64,000 bases of DNA from Hofstenia miamia (lineage: Eukaryota; Xenacoelomorpha; Acoela), in assembly GCA_004352715.1 (NCBI GenBank), contig SCFE01000001.1, positions 5,063,125-5,127,124 of the forward strand, read 5' to 3'. The translations under genes were made by a program, and so were the position numbers. The notes under the pieces are model-generated. The model saw only the letters and a list, made by a program, of their open reading frames with translations, searched no databases and was not told the origin of the DNA. Shown here one piece after another: positions 46,490 to 58,707 of this stretch; the stretch's first letter is position 1, and the number at the start of each line of letters is the position of its first letter.

Positions 46490-48990
46490 CGAATAAAAGC
46501 ATGCGATAGAATGGCCTTTGATTTGTTTAATGTTAATGCTGAGATAGCAGTAGTGACAGAAAGTCACCTAAACTCTGACATACCTGATAATTATATTGTT
46601 ATTGATGGATATCAAGTCTTATCAGAGATCGTGATGTTTGCAATTGCAAAAAGAAAAATTGCATAAACATGCACAAGGGTGGCGGTTTTTGTATTTATGT
46701 GAAGCAAGATATCTGTGTCGATATTGAAAAATCAAATGAAATTGAAGCACTATAGCTAAAAGTTATTAGCGATGATATGAAATTTCTTGCTTTTATTGTT
46801 GAATTATATTTTCCTCCAAGAAGTAAAGCAAGTTGTTTACAAACTCATGATCTAATTCTGAGTAATTACCTTGATGCTCTTGTTATAGTTGCTGGCGGCT
46901 TTTTTAATTAAACTTGTCAGACCTTACTGGAAAACTACATCTCACTCCCATGGTTACTTTTCCTACTCGGAAGAAGGCGATCTTAGACAACTTATTACGC
47001 ATTATTCCCAAGTTTTGCAAGTCATTCGAGCCCTATATGTTCTCATTTAAATCGGACCATGCTACAGCTGCGATATTGATTCCTATTGAGAATATTAAGC
47101 CTAAACGTGCGAAACGCTTTATTAGGGACGTGAGAGCAATGTTCCAAAAGCTTGTTTGCTACTAACTTACTGTACATTCAGAGTATTTCCTTAAACTTTA
47201 CAATATTGAGGATGTCGATCTTACTGCTGAAACATTTCTAGAGAGACTATATCACATCTTTGATACCTCCTTTCTATTTGCATTAGTAGCAAAGATCCTC
47301 ACTGGAGGACACCTAAAATCAAGTGACTTATCACCAAACGCAGAAAGGTTAAGTAAAAAACATCATGATGTTACTGAGTTGTCCAAAAATTGATAATCTT
47401 ATCACTGTTGCTAAATCTCACGTCGATGCAAAACCGGGCTCTAAGCAGTGGTGGCGAGATGTGGACAGATGCTCTAATGAGAAATATGATAACCATGCAG
47501 ACATATATTTTCAGTTGTTGGCAATATTTAAATCTAGCTTATATTTTGCTAGTCGATCCACTGACGGCGATTACATCGACCGTGTGCTCGATTTTCATGA
47601 TGATGGGAATTCGCTTGAGCTAACGTTACACCAATTGGCACATTTTATGAAATCTACAAAATCATCATCATCATCATCATGTGAATCTGATAATATAGCT
47701 GATTAGGTATATAGTGAGTACTATTACTATCTTGCGGAGCCTGCCATGCATATCTGGAACCTAAGTTTATCTAAAGGTATATTCCCTCAATGCTGGAAAG
47801 ATCAAACATCATTTTGATACCTAAGAATGATTGTTCTTCTGCCCTCAACGAACTAAGAGACATTACTATAACTAATGTCATTAGTCGCAGATTCCAACAG
47901 GGAGTATCTAAAATATTTATAAATCCTAAACTGGATAAGTGGTTGAGTCATCTGAAATTTGGTTGCCGAACATGTCGAAGTTTTGTGGATGCATTACTCT
48001 ACTGTTACATGAGTATCGATAAAAACGTTGCTAGCGTCACACTCTTAGTATTTGACTTTAGTAAGGCTTTTAATCACTCAATACACTCTAAGCTTCTGGA
48101 TGATTTAAGAACTACTCCCCTTCCTTCAAAGCTGAAGATATGGCTGATGAACTTTTTACGACATAGAAAGACAAAGACTTATCTTTAACAATGACTGTTC
48201 TAGCTGGGTATAAATTAATAGAGGCGGCAGTCAGGGTACTTGTCTTGGTCTCTTATTTTGGAATGCTAACTCAAAATCGCTTGATGCTACTCAGGTCTAT
48301 AGCAGGCTGGTTTTCTACGCAGATGATACAGAGGTAATTGTCCCTTTTTGTTTGACCATGTTCATAGGGATCCTCCACCGGCTCAAATCGAGGTTGACAA
48401 TGTTTACTTTTGGTTGGCTACTGAAAGTATTCCTTTAAACGACACAAAATGCTGCGAATTAGCCTTCACTTACCCTTATTTTTCTAGACAGAATTAAAGA
48501 GCGTCTTTCTGTGAATACTAGGAGTACTACATTGAAAGCAGTTGATGAAGCAAGTATTTTGGGTCTGAACATACAAACGAATCTTACATTTAACACTCAT
48601 GTCAACAACTGATAGCAACTTGAAGAAAATGCAGTACATTTTAATCAATATGAGAATGACAGGTTTTTTAATAGTAGAGATTGACGCAGCGTTCAAATCG
48701 TTGTTCTTGTCTAAGATTCGATATGGGTTAGTAATATTTGACTCGGACTATAAAACCTCAAAAAGATTCAAATTTTTTGGATAATGCGTATAGATACAAA
48801 TGGGCATTACAGTGCTATAGCATCTCTGAAAGTCTAAAAGAAGAGGATGAGGCTTACTACCAACGTATCAGAGACCCGATAATCCCGTCCGTTCACTTCT
48901 TGTTCAAGATTTTTCTACTTGCTCTGGCAGAATGATTTTGCCCGCAATTTATCCTCAAAGGTTTCGTCCAGTTTTTCATTTAAAAAAAAA
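46490..48990 (+). pseudogene. LINE ORF2 (endonuclease and reverse transcriptase), broken
   Basis: The endonuclease region shows FNVNAEIAVVTESHL (the catalytic E of the ExH block), GGGFCIYVKQDI, and near 46930-47060 TFPTRKKAILDNLL and FKSDHATAAI (the SDHxxI block). The RT region shows ALNELRDITITNVISR, FGCRTCRSFVDALL, LLVFDFSKAFNHSIHSKLL, a QGTCLG motif and FYADDTEVIV (the catalytic YADD) near 48310-48340. Between QGTCLG and YADD the usual 30-40 residues are shortened. Numerous stops and frameshifts. A CATCAT repeat near 47665 encodes a serine run. Confidence 0.7.
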
Positions 48991-49078
48991 TTTTATTACC
49001 TATCCGGCTTTTTAAGTTTGTTTTTAGTGTAAGACCTGTATTAGGTTTATTGCAATAAAATTATTCATATTATTTATT

Positions 49079-49440
49079 CAGGAACACTATGCACTTAAGA
49101 TTTTCATTTTATTCCATGCCTTTGGATATTTCTGCGGCCTGATCTTTAAGCTTCTTTTCCAGAGCAATAGCTTGATTTTTCATTTTCTGTTCCAAAGATA
49201 CAACACATGTGTAAAGAGCAGATTTCAATGTGGCTTCAATCTGATTGGTTGCATCTTCCGTTTGGATAGGGTTAGTCGACGATTACTGTAATGGTGTTTC
49301 TAGAATTGAGTATTCATGGATATTATATTTTTCATGTTGAAACACAATGTGTTTTTATTCGATTAATATTGCTTTGTAAGCGTATGTTCTTATACATACC
49401 TATTCTTAGCAAATATTTAACATACAACATTCCGTTTTCA
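49079..49440 (-). repeat. Inverted ORF1 segment attached to the LINE 3' end (copy 1)
   Basis: 49079-49311 is the reverse complement of about 45806-46037, the ORF1 coiled-coil region of the same element. By eye most bases match. It is followed by about 130 bp that is shared with copy 2 up to a common breakpoint (ACATTCCGTTT at about 49440 and 61441). The two arms enclose the element like long terminal inverted repeats. Confidence 0.75.
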
Positions 49441-49669
49441 TTTTGAACTTTGTTGAAAACATGCATAAATATAAACAGTACAATTCAGTGTATTAAATAT
49501 ACAATGAAAAATTCGATTGAATCTCAAGTATTTTGTATTTTTGGAGCATGATAGACACTGATATTTCATTGTCATTTCCACGTGTTGTACAGAAGTCTGT
49601 ATATCGGTAGGCTACATCATGCGCAGATATAAAGTTAACCAACCCAACACATTATATTAAACCCTCATA

Positions 49670-49713
<44 letters not shown>

Positions 49714-51697
49714 TTTTTATAGCAACGTACCGGGATGTGCGTAGAGGGAGTGAGGCTATTTTTGGTGTGTATGATGATTTGCATCAATTTTCTTAATTAA
49801 AAACATTTTGAGAAGATCGTTTTAGCTGTGCATTAGGGTAATAATTATTTTCAAAGAAAAACCACGCAGAAAAATGCACTCAGTGTTATCATTCAAATAG
49901 CAGTGCCTGTGTGGTTGGCACAGTTATTTCAACAAAACAGTTGGACGAAGTCTTCTGCTTTTAGGCACATCTCCATTACTCACTTAATAGTTTCTACATG
50001 AGGTTCAGCAAAGCTGTTTTTATGTTAAGATCTGTATTTAAGGAAGTTTTACTTCAATATGTTGCAAATTTAAATCCACGTACCTTTTAATATATATATT
50101 TTATAATGTTGCTGTAAATCATTGTAATACTAATTATATATGTCATTTTCGCTCATAATTAAAAAAAATTAACATTTGATGATTTTTATATATTTTATGC
50201 TGCAATATTAATCATTTTATATATTTTGCAATGTTGATTTTATAAATTTTGGTAGAAAATATCCGTAATAAATGAGAAATGGTGCTTACATCTAGAAAAA
50301 AGCAGTATTAACATATGGCTCTAAACTTTCACTAGCCGAAATATTTTTAAAATATTTTCTGCTTACAATTTGGCTGTAGTAACATGAACTCTATTGACTG
50401 AACATAATATTCTTTACTCTTAATAACGAGAATAAGTTTGTCAACATGTAGTAGGAAAATACAACACCATTGTAATGTTATTTTAAGTTTAAACAATAAA
50501 ACAGCAACGTCCAATGTATCCTTGTATTTTTAATAAATATACAATAAAACACTAATTACTAACACAAAATATTTAATGTTCTGCAGTTCATACAAAATTA
50601 TCTAGGACTGAAAATAAAATATAGATCTGAAATTTGTATACACAATCACATCTGTAAATACCATTGCAATTAAGCCATCAAATTATGTACAAATAAACAA
50701 CATTAATAAACACTAAAACTAACTACTTGAAAATGCAAGCGCAGAGCTTGCTGGATTTGAAGAAATTGTCATATATCGCAAACATGCTTAATCGAAGCAC
50801 AAGGAGCGTGAAGACAGCCTAACGCTAAACTAATAGGAGAGAGTTCATGCAATTGTTGGGCAGTTCATACACTATCCTGCCTCAGCTGCTCTGATTGGAC
50901 CTCCTGCAGAGTGACACTGTACTCTAAACATACGCTAGATAACATTTGCCATCTGATTAATGAAACGGTACACCAACTCAAAGTTGATAAACCCTCGCAT
51001 TCTAAAGAGAGCCATTATATTAAAAAATTCATACAATTAAAAAAATATCTTCATTAATCTCATTGCGTTAGAAAACTTAATTCAAATTCATGATGAAAGA
51101 GATCTGAAAATCGAATGTAGACAGAATTTTACTTTGGTTACAGTCTCAGTCTTCTTTTCCAGTACTGTTTCTAGTCTATTGAAAAGCCAAAAAAACTATA
51201 TCCTATACTTACAATTGAATGTAATTATACACCTACCAAAACTTTGTTAACATCGATGATTTTAGTTTCTCCTCAATTAAGCAAACTTTAGCGATGCTTT
51301 AAGATAGAATACCTTTGGAATAACCACGATGTTTTTAAAAAAATTATTGTTACATATGCATAATGGTAACTAATGAAAAAAGGCAAGTGTGATCATTTAT
51401 TTTAGAAAATCCAAATCTGTGAGTGTGGTGTTGTAAAGGGCAAAAGGCAAATTGTTGTTTTAGACATATTAAGCTTCGTATGCGAATATAAAATACTGAT
51501 TGGTAACGCAATAGGGGTCATACATGACCCCATTTATAATCCTCAAGCATTATTAAAATGAGTAACCAGTTTAATACAAATACAAAAAATTATCATAAAC
51601 TTTAATTCTAGACACAATATGCACAAATTGTATATAAATTTACTACACGATTGGCTGAAATAAAACAACATGTTTTCGAGGGCAGAGATGGCACCTG
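49441..51697. other. AT-rich flank, includes the probable 3' UTR of the RING gene
   Basis: A (TA)n run at 49671-49711. The RING gene stop codon is at 51698-51700, so its 3' UTR lies just below that. Around 50740-50960 the sequence is less AT-rich but shows no convincing frame. A perfect inverted repeat is at 51511-51528. Confidence 0.5.
51511..51528. repeat. 18-bp perfect inverted repeat GGGGTCAT-AC-ATGACCCC
   Basis: A short GC-rich palindrome in AT-rich DNA, downstream of the RING gene stop codon. It resembles the GGTCA..TGACC subterminal palindromes of the piggyBac-like elements here. Inverted GGTCA half-sites spaced four apart also resemble nuclear-receptor sites. No function is shown. 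Confidence 0.5.
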
Positions 51698-51819
51698 TCA
51701 CGTATTTTTATATTGTAAAATTTTAAGTGTTTTTCGAACATGAGCAGTCAATATTTCAGGACGTGGGTTTATTGATGTTTTTGAAAGCATAGCCTCCAAT
51801 TCTTCTACAACATGGGGAC
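51698..51819 (-). CDS. Goliath-like RING E3 ligase, last coding exon
   Basis: 122 bp with stop TGA at 51698-51700. Acceptor TTTTTATTTTTCAG (AG at 51820-51821), starting in phase 1 as the previous exon requires. The product part is 39 residues (PHVVEELEAMLSKTSI, then PRPEILTAHVRKTLKILQ), predicted helical. I know no domain for it. It is the C-terminal tail of the RING protein, and the phases support the join. Confidence 0.65.
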
Positions 51820-54358
51820 CTGAAAAATAAAAATTTTTTTACTATCAAATTATGGAAGAACCTATGTTTCGTAAGCAAAGCAGGTAAGACCCCCAACCCA
51901 AAACATGATCACAAATTTTTACGTAAAAAAATACGACATTTGCACGAAAATTATAACAAAAAATTTCATAAATGGCCGCATATCAGATTGCTAAAAGCAT
52001 ATTGATCATTTGAGAGCTTTGATCTAATATAAAGCAAATATGGTGTCAAAAATCGTGCATCTCATATGCGCACTAAAAGATATATTCCAGTGCATTCACA
52101 TTGCCATTATATATTCATTGTAATAGTAATGAAAATGAAAAATTTACAAAAGATAGTATCTGTGAACAAACCGAGCGATTCAAACTGCTAGTGAAATGAT
52201 TTTTTTCTCTAACATCCACCAATTTGCAAAATCACAAACTATTTTGATCCGTAATAAGTGCCGAATTAACTAGTGTTTTTTTAGTTTTTTATGGTTGTTT
52301 TTAACTGGGATTAAACTTTCGGTTAATGAGACTACAGGCACGGATTAATCATGTCATGATGTTGATTATAATTGCATACTTGAAAAATAGTGTTCATGCA
52401 TTTTGAATCAATTTTCTAGTGAATTACATGTATTTATATACATTAGTTTGTTTTCTGTGTACAAAATTCAAATTTTCGAAATGGAAAGTGTCATTTTATG
52501 TGCCAGCCACGCAGGAAGCATATTTCAACAATTAACGACCTCCTTAAATAGACTTTGACAATTACAATTGTCTTAATATTCAAGCAAAAGTTGCCAGACT
52601 AAATTAACTAAAGTTAGGCTATATTTGGCGTGAATTAGTAGATTTAACAAAATGATATTATGGTAAAATATATCAATGTACAAGGTTGGGAAAATATTTA
52701 GATTGGGCATACGTATGTCCAACTAAAAAATCACGAAAATCATTAGGTTGTAACCCAAGTTATTATTTTCAATTCTGGACAAATAATATTATGAGTATTA
52801 ATTTTATTATTATTATTATCAAGTAGATTTATTACCTTAATACAGGCCTACAAATTTAGTAACAGTCAATAAAATCTATTATTGAATAATGAAATGTTCG
52901 ATTATAGGCATGAGTTTCAAGGTCAAACAAGATCAAATGTACATATAATATCGGTATTGAAAATGGAATTGAGAAGTGCTGAAGTGAACAAAGTTTGCTA
53001 AAAGAGTGATGCGGTTAAAATAGAAGTAAGCTGTATTTGATTTCTTCACATTTCTTACTTGAAAAAGATTAAAAATCTCAGAAAGCAATCCTGAGCGGTT
53101 TGGGCAGCATAAAGATATATAATGAAAAGCATTGAGATCCAAACGGTTTGTTAGAAGTTTTTTTAAATATAGCGAATCATAAAATCGAAATTGTAGAGGC
53201 AGTGGGAATAAATTGAAGGTAAGAAGTCGTAGTTTCCAATATTCATGAAGACAAAGTTAAAGAACATTTGGATCAGAAATTTTATGTATGCACAACAATT
53301 CTGGATGTGTGTCACCAAAAACGCGAAAATCGCAAAATTTTGAGACTACACCATTTTTATCGAAATAAATGAAACCTCGGAAAACATTTTAACATGCACA
53401 TTAAAAACATAGTTTTCTTTTACTAAATATTAACAAACGTTAACTGTTTTAACTTAAACATAAATTTTCAAAATATCGATGATTAGCAGTTTTAAGTCAA
53501 AAGAGCAGTTAAAAATGTCTACTTAGCTTGCCTGCAAAAATTTTCATAAATATACCAACGAGGCAAAAAACAGTGAAAAATGTGAGGAGAAATGTTACCG
53601 AGTCAAAAAATAAAAGAGAATCGAGGGCGGCGTTTATTTTATTAATAACAAAGGCTGAGTAAAAGGGATCGATTGCATAATTCAGTGAACCATAGGAAAA
53701 TTCACTCCCTTGTATCACACTTTTGTTAATGCCAAGAGATTTACAAAAAACAGAATAATTCACATCCGGAAGTCTTTCAGATGCTTTGAAAAGAATTCAT
53801 CTGAAAAATCATTGAGAATTTAAAAATACAATTTTGGTATATTCTTCTAAATCGAACTGTTCACGAATCCTAGATATAAATTTTTCCAAATGCTGCTACA
53901 ACAGAAAAAAATAGATTAAGCCAAAGAAATGGAATAAAAAATAGCAACACATGAGAAAAGCAAATCTTTTATGAATAATTTCAAAGATGCAGCAGTTATT
54001 GGGTAGTCTTTCGTTATTATATAGCAAGTCTTTTATAGAACGAGTTACATTTTCATTGTTAACTGCAATCAAAAGCGAGAATCAAATATGAAATTTCACA
54101 AATAATACAGAAGTAAAAGAAATTGGTCGTGAAGTAATCTTAGAGAGAATAGGAGTGAGGGAAATAATGAACATTTTCAGTGCATGTAGTGAAAACTATA
54201 ATGTAGAAAATAAAATCCCATGCCATACTCTTCTAAATATAAGTTTAACTTAACGGACCCCACTTGTTCTCCAAGCGATTTGGTTTCATGCCCTGTGCTA
54301 ATTAGAAGTCTATGTCCATGTCCATACTAATACCAAGAGTGCAGTTGGGAATACTCAC
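51820..54358 (-). other. Intron of the RING gene
   Basis: AT-rich, no recognised gene or transposon end. The short frame at 53509-53763 (minus) has hydrophobic stretches but no support from splice sites or family motifs. Confidence 0.55.
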
Positions 54359-54509
54359 GATTTGACGGAGTTGTGGGTGTTGATCGAGCGAACACATCAG
54401 CACTGATTACAACAGTGTTGGAATGTGCAGTGTTGGGCATGGGGGTTAAGCTGGCTTCTGCTAAATCTAACTGAGCCAATGTGACAGTTCGCAACTCTCG
54501 AGCTTTTAT
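54359..54509 (-). CDS. Goliath-like RING E3 ligase, exon after the RING domain
   Basis: 151 bp, acceptor TTTTTTAG (AG at 54510-54511), donor C|GTGAGT at 54353-54358. It starts in phase 0 after the RING exon and ends in phase 1. The product part is IKARELRTVTLAQLDLAEA followed by a Thr/Ser/Pro-rich stretch (VFARSTPTTPSN). This fits the low-complexity cytosolic tail that follows the RING in the Goliath family. Confidence 0.65.
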
Positions 54510-55081
54510 CTAAAAAACCAATTGAAGATTTAGGCAAACATTCAAAAATTAACGTTATTGCCTTGCAATATAATAATAAATCAGTTTTTCAATTTCGCAT
54601 TTTGGAAAAGTTAGCTCCCCACTAAATGTGGTAAACGCACACACAACCCACTCAAGTAATCGATAATATTGTGAAATGTGCGTAATTTTAATTTGCTTAT
54701 ACAGAGTACTGTTCAAAACTTCTCTTAGACAGATCAGCAGCTTGGTGACTAAACTAAACAGCGCTGTGATGAGAAAGATGTTAATCAAACACTTGCACTG
54801 CATTTTATCGAAGTTTTATAACTAAATTTGCTTTTATAATTTTCGATTTGCTTAATTTATCGTGTTGACATTTATTTCATAAAATGGGTGTACGTTGATT
54901 TCAAACCTCGTTATCTCAACTCATTTAGAGAAATTTTCCTGAATTGCGATTGACACCTAAATCAAAATCCACTCAATAAGGAAAAAACATATACATTATT
55001 TAAATGTAACAAAAGTGATTGTAATTGCGACGTACATTTATTTTCAAACAATTATTTTCATAAGTTTACCTCGCATAGTAA
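54510..55081 (-). other. Part of RING gene intron
   Basis: AT-rich. The frame at 54555-54803 (minus) has no family resemblance and is rejected as coding. Confidence 0.5.
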
Positions 55082-55089
55082 CATTAAAT

Positions 55090-55547
55090 TAGAGATGAGC
55101 GCGGTACAGGTTTTATAAAAAAATTTTCACCGCAGAGAATAAACCTTAACGCTAACCACCGCAATGTGTGTTTTTTACCGCAAACCACCGCAATAAATTA
55201 AATATTACCGCGGTATAGCGCAACAAAGTAGTTTTTTAACTTCGTAAGAAAAGTTTGATGTTTCTGAATTGTGTTTAAGGCTATGGATCATTCGTAGAAA
55301 AGATAAAAGACAATTTTTTAGATATTTTGTCAATTCATCAAATTTTAATAGAGTAATATCCAATTTTAACCGAAACATGCAAAAATTACTGTTAATATTT
55401 TGGATCTGAAATTTATTAATTTTGTAAATTTTAAATTTTTAAACAAAACACTCTGTTATAGCATTTATGCCTCCGCAAGTTGGTTTAATTCTGCCGTTAA
55501 CCACCGCAAAGGTGTAAATCACTACTGCGGTACACCGCACTCATCTA
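55090..55547. mobile_element. hAT-type MITE with perfect 8-bp target duplication
   Basis: A 458-bp block is flanked by identical CATTAAAT at 55082-55089 and 55548-55555. The ends are inverted: left TAGAGATGAGCGCGGTAC, right end reverse complement TAGATGAGTGCGGTG. TAGAGATG ends and an 8-bp duplication are typical of hAT elements. Subterminal ACCGC / GCGGT words recur many times (CCACCGCAA), as expected for transposase-binding repeats. It sits in the RING gene intron. Confidence 0.8.
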
Positions 55548-55919
55548 CATTAAATGTTGGAACTTAAAACCAATTTCAGTAAAATAAAGAACAAGATAAA
55601 TTAGACGTCAGTATGTCGATCTAAAAATGCAATTACAGATTAGAATGTGAAACAGCATCTATATTTAACAACGCAAACACGCTCAACTTCTTTGCTATTC
55701 AATGAGTAAACATCATCAACGATGATTTTCTAATTCGACATATAGGTTAAAAATCGATATACTAATTTCTGAATACACTTGATTAACCCTTATCAGAAAA
55801 GTCGAAATAAACACATCTATAAGAAATCGTGACAATATTATGTAGTTAGGTACATTTTACAATCAGTAAGAAGTATATCCACGCCTATTTTTGACACGTT
55901 TAAGTCATAGTACAGAATA

Positions 55920-56280
55920 GAACGTCAAACCACCGAGCTTCTAACGAGTCGAGCCGAGCTTGAGCACAGTATTGGATATACAACGACCCCAAAACGAGGC
56001 GATTTTTAAGCAAACCAAATTTATAGTACTGCTTATAAATTTGACTATGCAGATTTTTCTTATTTTTTCATTCAATATTCCTTAATTTTAATCTTATTTT
56101 AGAAGTGTTTATCAAATAATAGGAAGAGCAATGGAAAAAATTCGGAGAGTACAATATTTTAAAAAATATATCGAGCTGAAACGAGCCTCATTGCAAGATT
56201 TTATGTGGCGAGCCGAGCCGAGTCAAGCCGAGCCGAGCCGAACTTACTCAAAATTTAAACGAGGCGAGCCAAGTTTAGAA
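55920..56280. repeat. Probable hAT-like remnant with GAGCCGAGC words
   Basis: GC-rich words stand out in AT-rich DNA: GAGTCGAGCCGAGC at about 55945 and repeated GAGCCGAGCCGA at 56210-56240. Such GAGCC repeats are common near the ends of invertebrate hAT elements. Clear terminal inverted repeats and target duplication were not found. Confidence 0.35.
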
Positions 56281-56289
56281 ATTACGGCT

Positions 56290-57191
56290 GACAAGTCTGA
56301 CACAGAACCACTTCAAAATTCTAAAAAATTACTGATAACCACATACAGTTGCAAACATTGAATAATGATAAACTTATCAACATTCTTTGTTCGTTTCATA
56401 CACGTAAACAAAATGCAAAATTTGCTACTTTTTCGGTAGAAAGTTGGTTATGAAAGTACGAATGGTAGAATTCCAAAAAATTAATTTCCAAACTCTTCAT
56501 AAAATTCCATACGAATTTGAAAAAAAACAGTACCTAAAAACCGTATGTACAAAACTAAGAAAATTATATTTCTTAGAGATTCATTATGCTTCTTTTTAAG
56601 TATCTCAACCCGGGTTTTGATTACTTCCAAAAAAAGAATTATGGAACACTTAAGTACAGATGTTAATAAATAAATTCAAAGAAATATAACATATTTGAAT
56701 GAAAATACACCCGACCGCACAATTTCGTCGCAAATTAGTTATTTCTCAACAATTAAATAGAAAGTGCCATGGTTTTTAAGTATACGACTTACTCTGCGCA
56801 ACAAAAAATATAGTCTAATGTTCCAATAAGAATAACAAAACAAAAGAAGTACAAAAATAAATAACAAAATGTAGAGCCCATTCGAAAAGCAGTGCAAATA
56901 CAATTATATATTATAAAAATACGATGGCACTATATTGTAATTTTCAATGAAAAATCATACATTTAGTAAAACTAAAAATTTTCAAATTGAAATTTAAGTA
57001 TATAATAATCACTATAAAATATAATGCAGATAAATATATACGATTATTTTTTTTTACAAACATAATTTGACAAGGGTGTTATAGTAACGCTCTTTCATTC
57101 CCAAAAACATGTTTAGAAATGCAATAGCTATGCAAAGAATTGTATATATTGATGATAATTCATGCAAATTAAGTGAATTTCATAAGCTCAC
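56290..57191 (-). other. Part of RING gene intron
   Basis: AT-rich, nothing recognised. Confidence 0.5.
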
Positions 57192-57288
57192 CTCTAAGCC
57201 GAAAGCTTTTAGAATATTGAGTTTGCAGTTTGGACAACTCTGCTTCTCCCGCAACCACTGATCAACACAAACTGAGTGAAATTGATGC
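57192..57288 (-). CDS. Goliath-like RING E3 ligase, second half of the RING-H2 finger
   Basis: 97 bp, acceptor TGTTTAG (AG at 57289-57290), donor GAG|GTGAGC at 57186-57191. It starts in phase 2 and ends in phase 0. It reads HQFHSVCVDQWLREKQSCPNC, giving the two His and the last three Cys of a RING-H2 zinc cross-brace. Next comes KLNILKAFG, the hallmark CP-x-C-K-x-NILKALG of the PA-TM-RING (Goliath, RNF13/RNF128/RNF150) group. The Trp before the last Cys pair is the usual E2-contact residue. Confidence 0.88.
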
Positions 57289-57611
57289 CTAAACAAACAC
57301 ACACACACACACACTATTGAGAGAAGTACATATAAATTCCTTTACATTCTAGAAAATTTAAGGAAAATAGAATTTAAACTGCACAATCACATAATGGTAT
57401 TTCTCTTATAAATGAGAATTGCCATTTTCTTTATAAAACGAAAATAATTGTAAAAAGTGACCAAACCCGCCTGACCTGAATCTTACAGCATCATTTGTTA
57501 CATTTTTTCACGCCCTAAATAAATATATCAAAACAATAAAACGCCATTGAGGCATTGAGTTTGTCAGCGACTATCTATTTCGGTAGAATTTGTTTTTAGA
57601 AAACTACTTAC
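57289..57611 (-). other. Intron inside the RING finger
   Basis: A 323-bp intron splitting the RING between the third Cys and the first His. Includes a short (CA)n run at about 57297-57313. Confidence 0.8.
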
Positions 57612-57766
57612 TGACAAGGCAGTACTCTGACGGGATCTCTCACTTTAAACAATTCCAAGCAGATTGAACAGCTGTCATGATCACACGACATCTCGATATC
57701 TTCCTTGTGCAGGATTTTAACTGGCATGAGATTTAATGCTTTAGCTGTAGCTTCTCTTAATTGATC
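57612..57766 (-). CDS. Goliath-like RING E3 ligase, first half of the RING-H2 finger
   Basis: 155 bp, acceptor TATTTTATTTAG (AG at 57767-57768), donor CA|GTAAGT at 57606-57611. It starts in phase 0 and ends in phase 2. It reads DQLREATAKALNLMPVKIL, an A..A...L...PV helix that precedes the RING in this family, then CSICLELFKVRDPVRVLPC with the first three RING cysteines. The protein should be an endosomal membrane-anchored E3 ubiquitin ligase. The PA and transmembrane exons lie upstream at higher coordinates and were not identified; some may be in the gap at 58708-59707. Confidence 0.88.
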
Positions 57767-58136
57767 CTAAATAAAATATATCTAAGGACTTTTTACATAA
57801 TTTAACCATTACAATATTTTTTAAAATTTCCGTTTGTATGTCTTTGTGATAATGACAAAAAATTTAAATGAAAATGAATAATTTTCGCTATACCTCCAAT
57901 AGCCAAAGAAATAGAAAAAAACTCGCCACCGCACCCCACTCACTGCGGTACGGTGCAAAATCAATGCACCTAACAGGGCTCTAGTACACACCTTCACCAA
58001 CCAAGTTTCTTGACTGATATTTACATATTACAAAAGAGAGTTGGTTTTTTAAATGATATTCGTTACATTTGATTTTGTAGAATAGTTCTGTATATCTGTA
58101 TACATGTATATTACTTTGTAAATATACGTGACAATT

Positions 58137-58188
<52 letters not shown>

Positions 58189-58707
58189 AACAAAGAAATC
58201 TACCAACATCCTAACGAACTTAAAGAAACTAATTTTGACATCACAAGAACAAAGAACACTAAAATAGCAGAAACAATTATACTAAAGATAGAAGATCATA
58301 ATAATATTTTAAACAATTACGTTAATTACATCAACAGAACTTATTTATTTTAGTTAATGCATTTATATATGATTTTTTAATTAGTGTAGTATTTTTGTAA
58401 ATTTTTATTTGCCGTAATATTATATTCTGTCGATGACCCATAAGTGGTTAAATGCATCAACAAGTGCTTATAGACTAAATGAATTTATATAGCTTATCTC
58501 TAATATATATATATATATAACATATCTCATATATATATATATATATATATATATTAACAAAATAATAATATGTATATTTTCATTATTACATCTAGGCTGA
58601 GGTCAAAGTCAGACAGAACATTTAAGGAAATCTTCCTTAACTATTTTCCTGGGTTGTTGGGGCTCCTTAGCCATGGGGAGGAGGATTTCCGCATCTAGCT
58701 ACCTAAC
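57767..58707. other. Intron or flank with (TC)n(TA)n runs
   Basis: A CCACCGCACCCC / CACTGCGGTACGG patch near 57930-57960 resembles the end of the hAT MITE at 55090-55547. (TC)n then (TA)n at about 58137-58186, further (TA)n at about 58503-58553. Right edge is the gap. Confidence 0.5.

Larger units (their letters stand above)
45700..49078 (+). mobile_element. CR1-like non-LTR retrotransposon, copy 1
   Basis: On the plus strand: ORF1 with a CxxC remnant and a coiled coil, then an endonuclease-like region, then reverse transcriptase, then a short 3' UTR with AATAAA-type signal (GCAATAAAATTATTC near 49050). All parts carry stops and frameshifts. A second copy at 59708-61080 shares the RT part and 3' end, including an unusual deletion next to the YADD box. 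The 3' end is followed in both copies by an inverted piece of the element's own ORF1. Confidence 0.75.

Noticed and set aside
51511-51528. Oestrogen-response-element-like site
   Set aside because: The GGTCA half-sites are four bases apart instead of three, and the palindrome is more simply compared with transposon subterminal palindromes.
53509-53763. Minus-strand 84-codon frame with a hydrophobic end, considered as the transmembrane exon of the RING gene
   Set aside because: It lies downstream of the RING exons in transcription order, whereas the transmembrane segment of Goliath proteins precedes the RING.
54555-54803. Minus-strand 82-codon frame between RING exons
   Set aside because: No splice sites that keep phase with the neighbouring exons; the RING exon joins 54509 in phase without it.
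56131-56361. Plus-strand frame with repeated AEPSR peptides
   Set aside because: It is a translation of the GAGCCGAGC repeat words of a hAT-like remnant.
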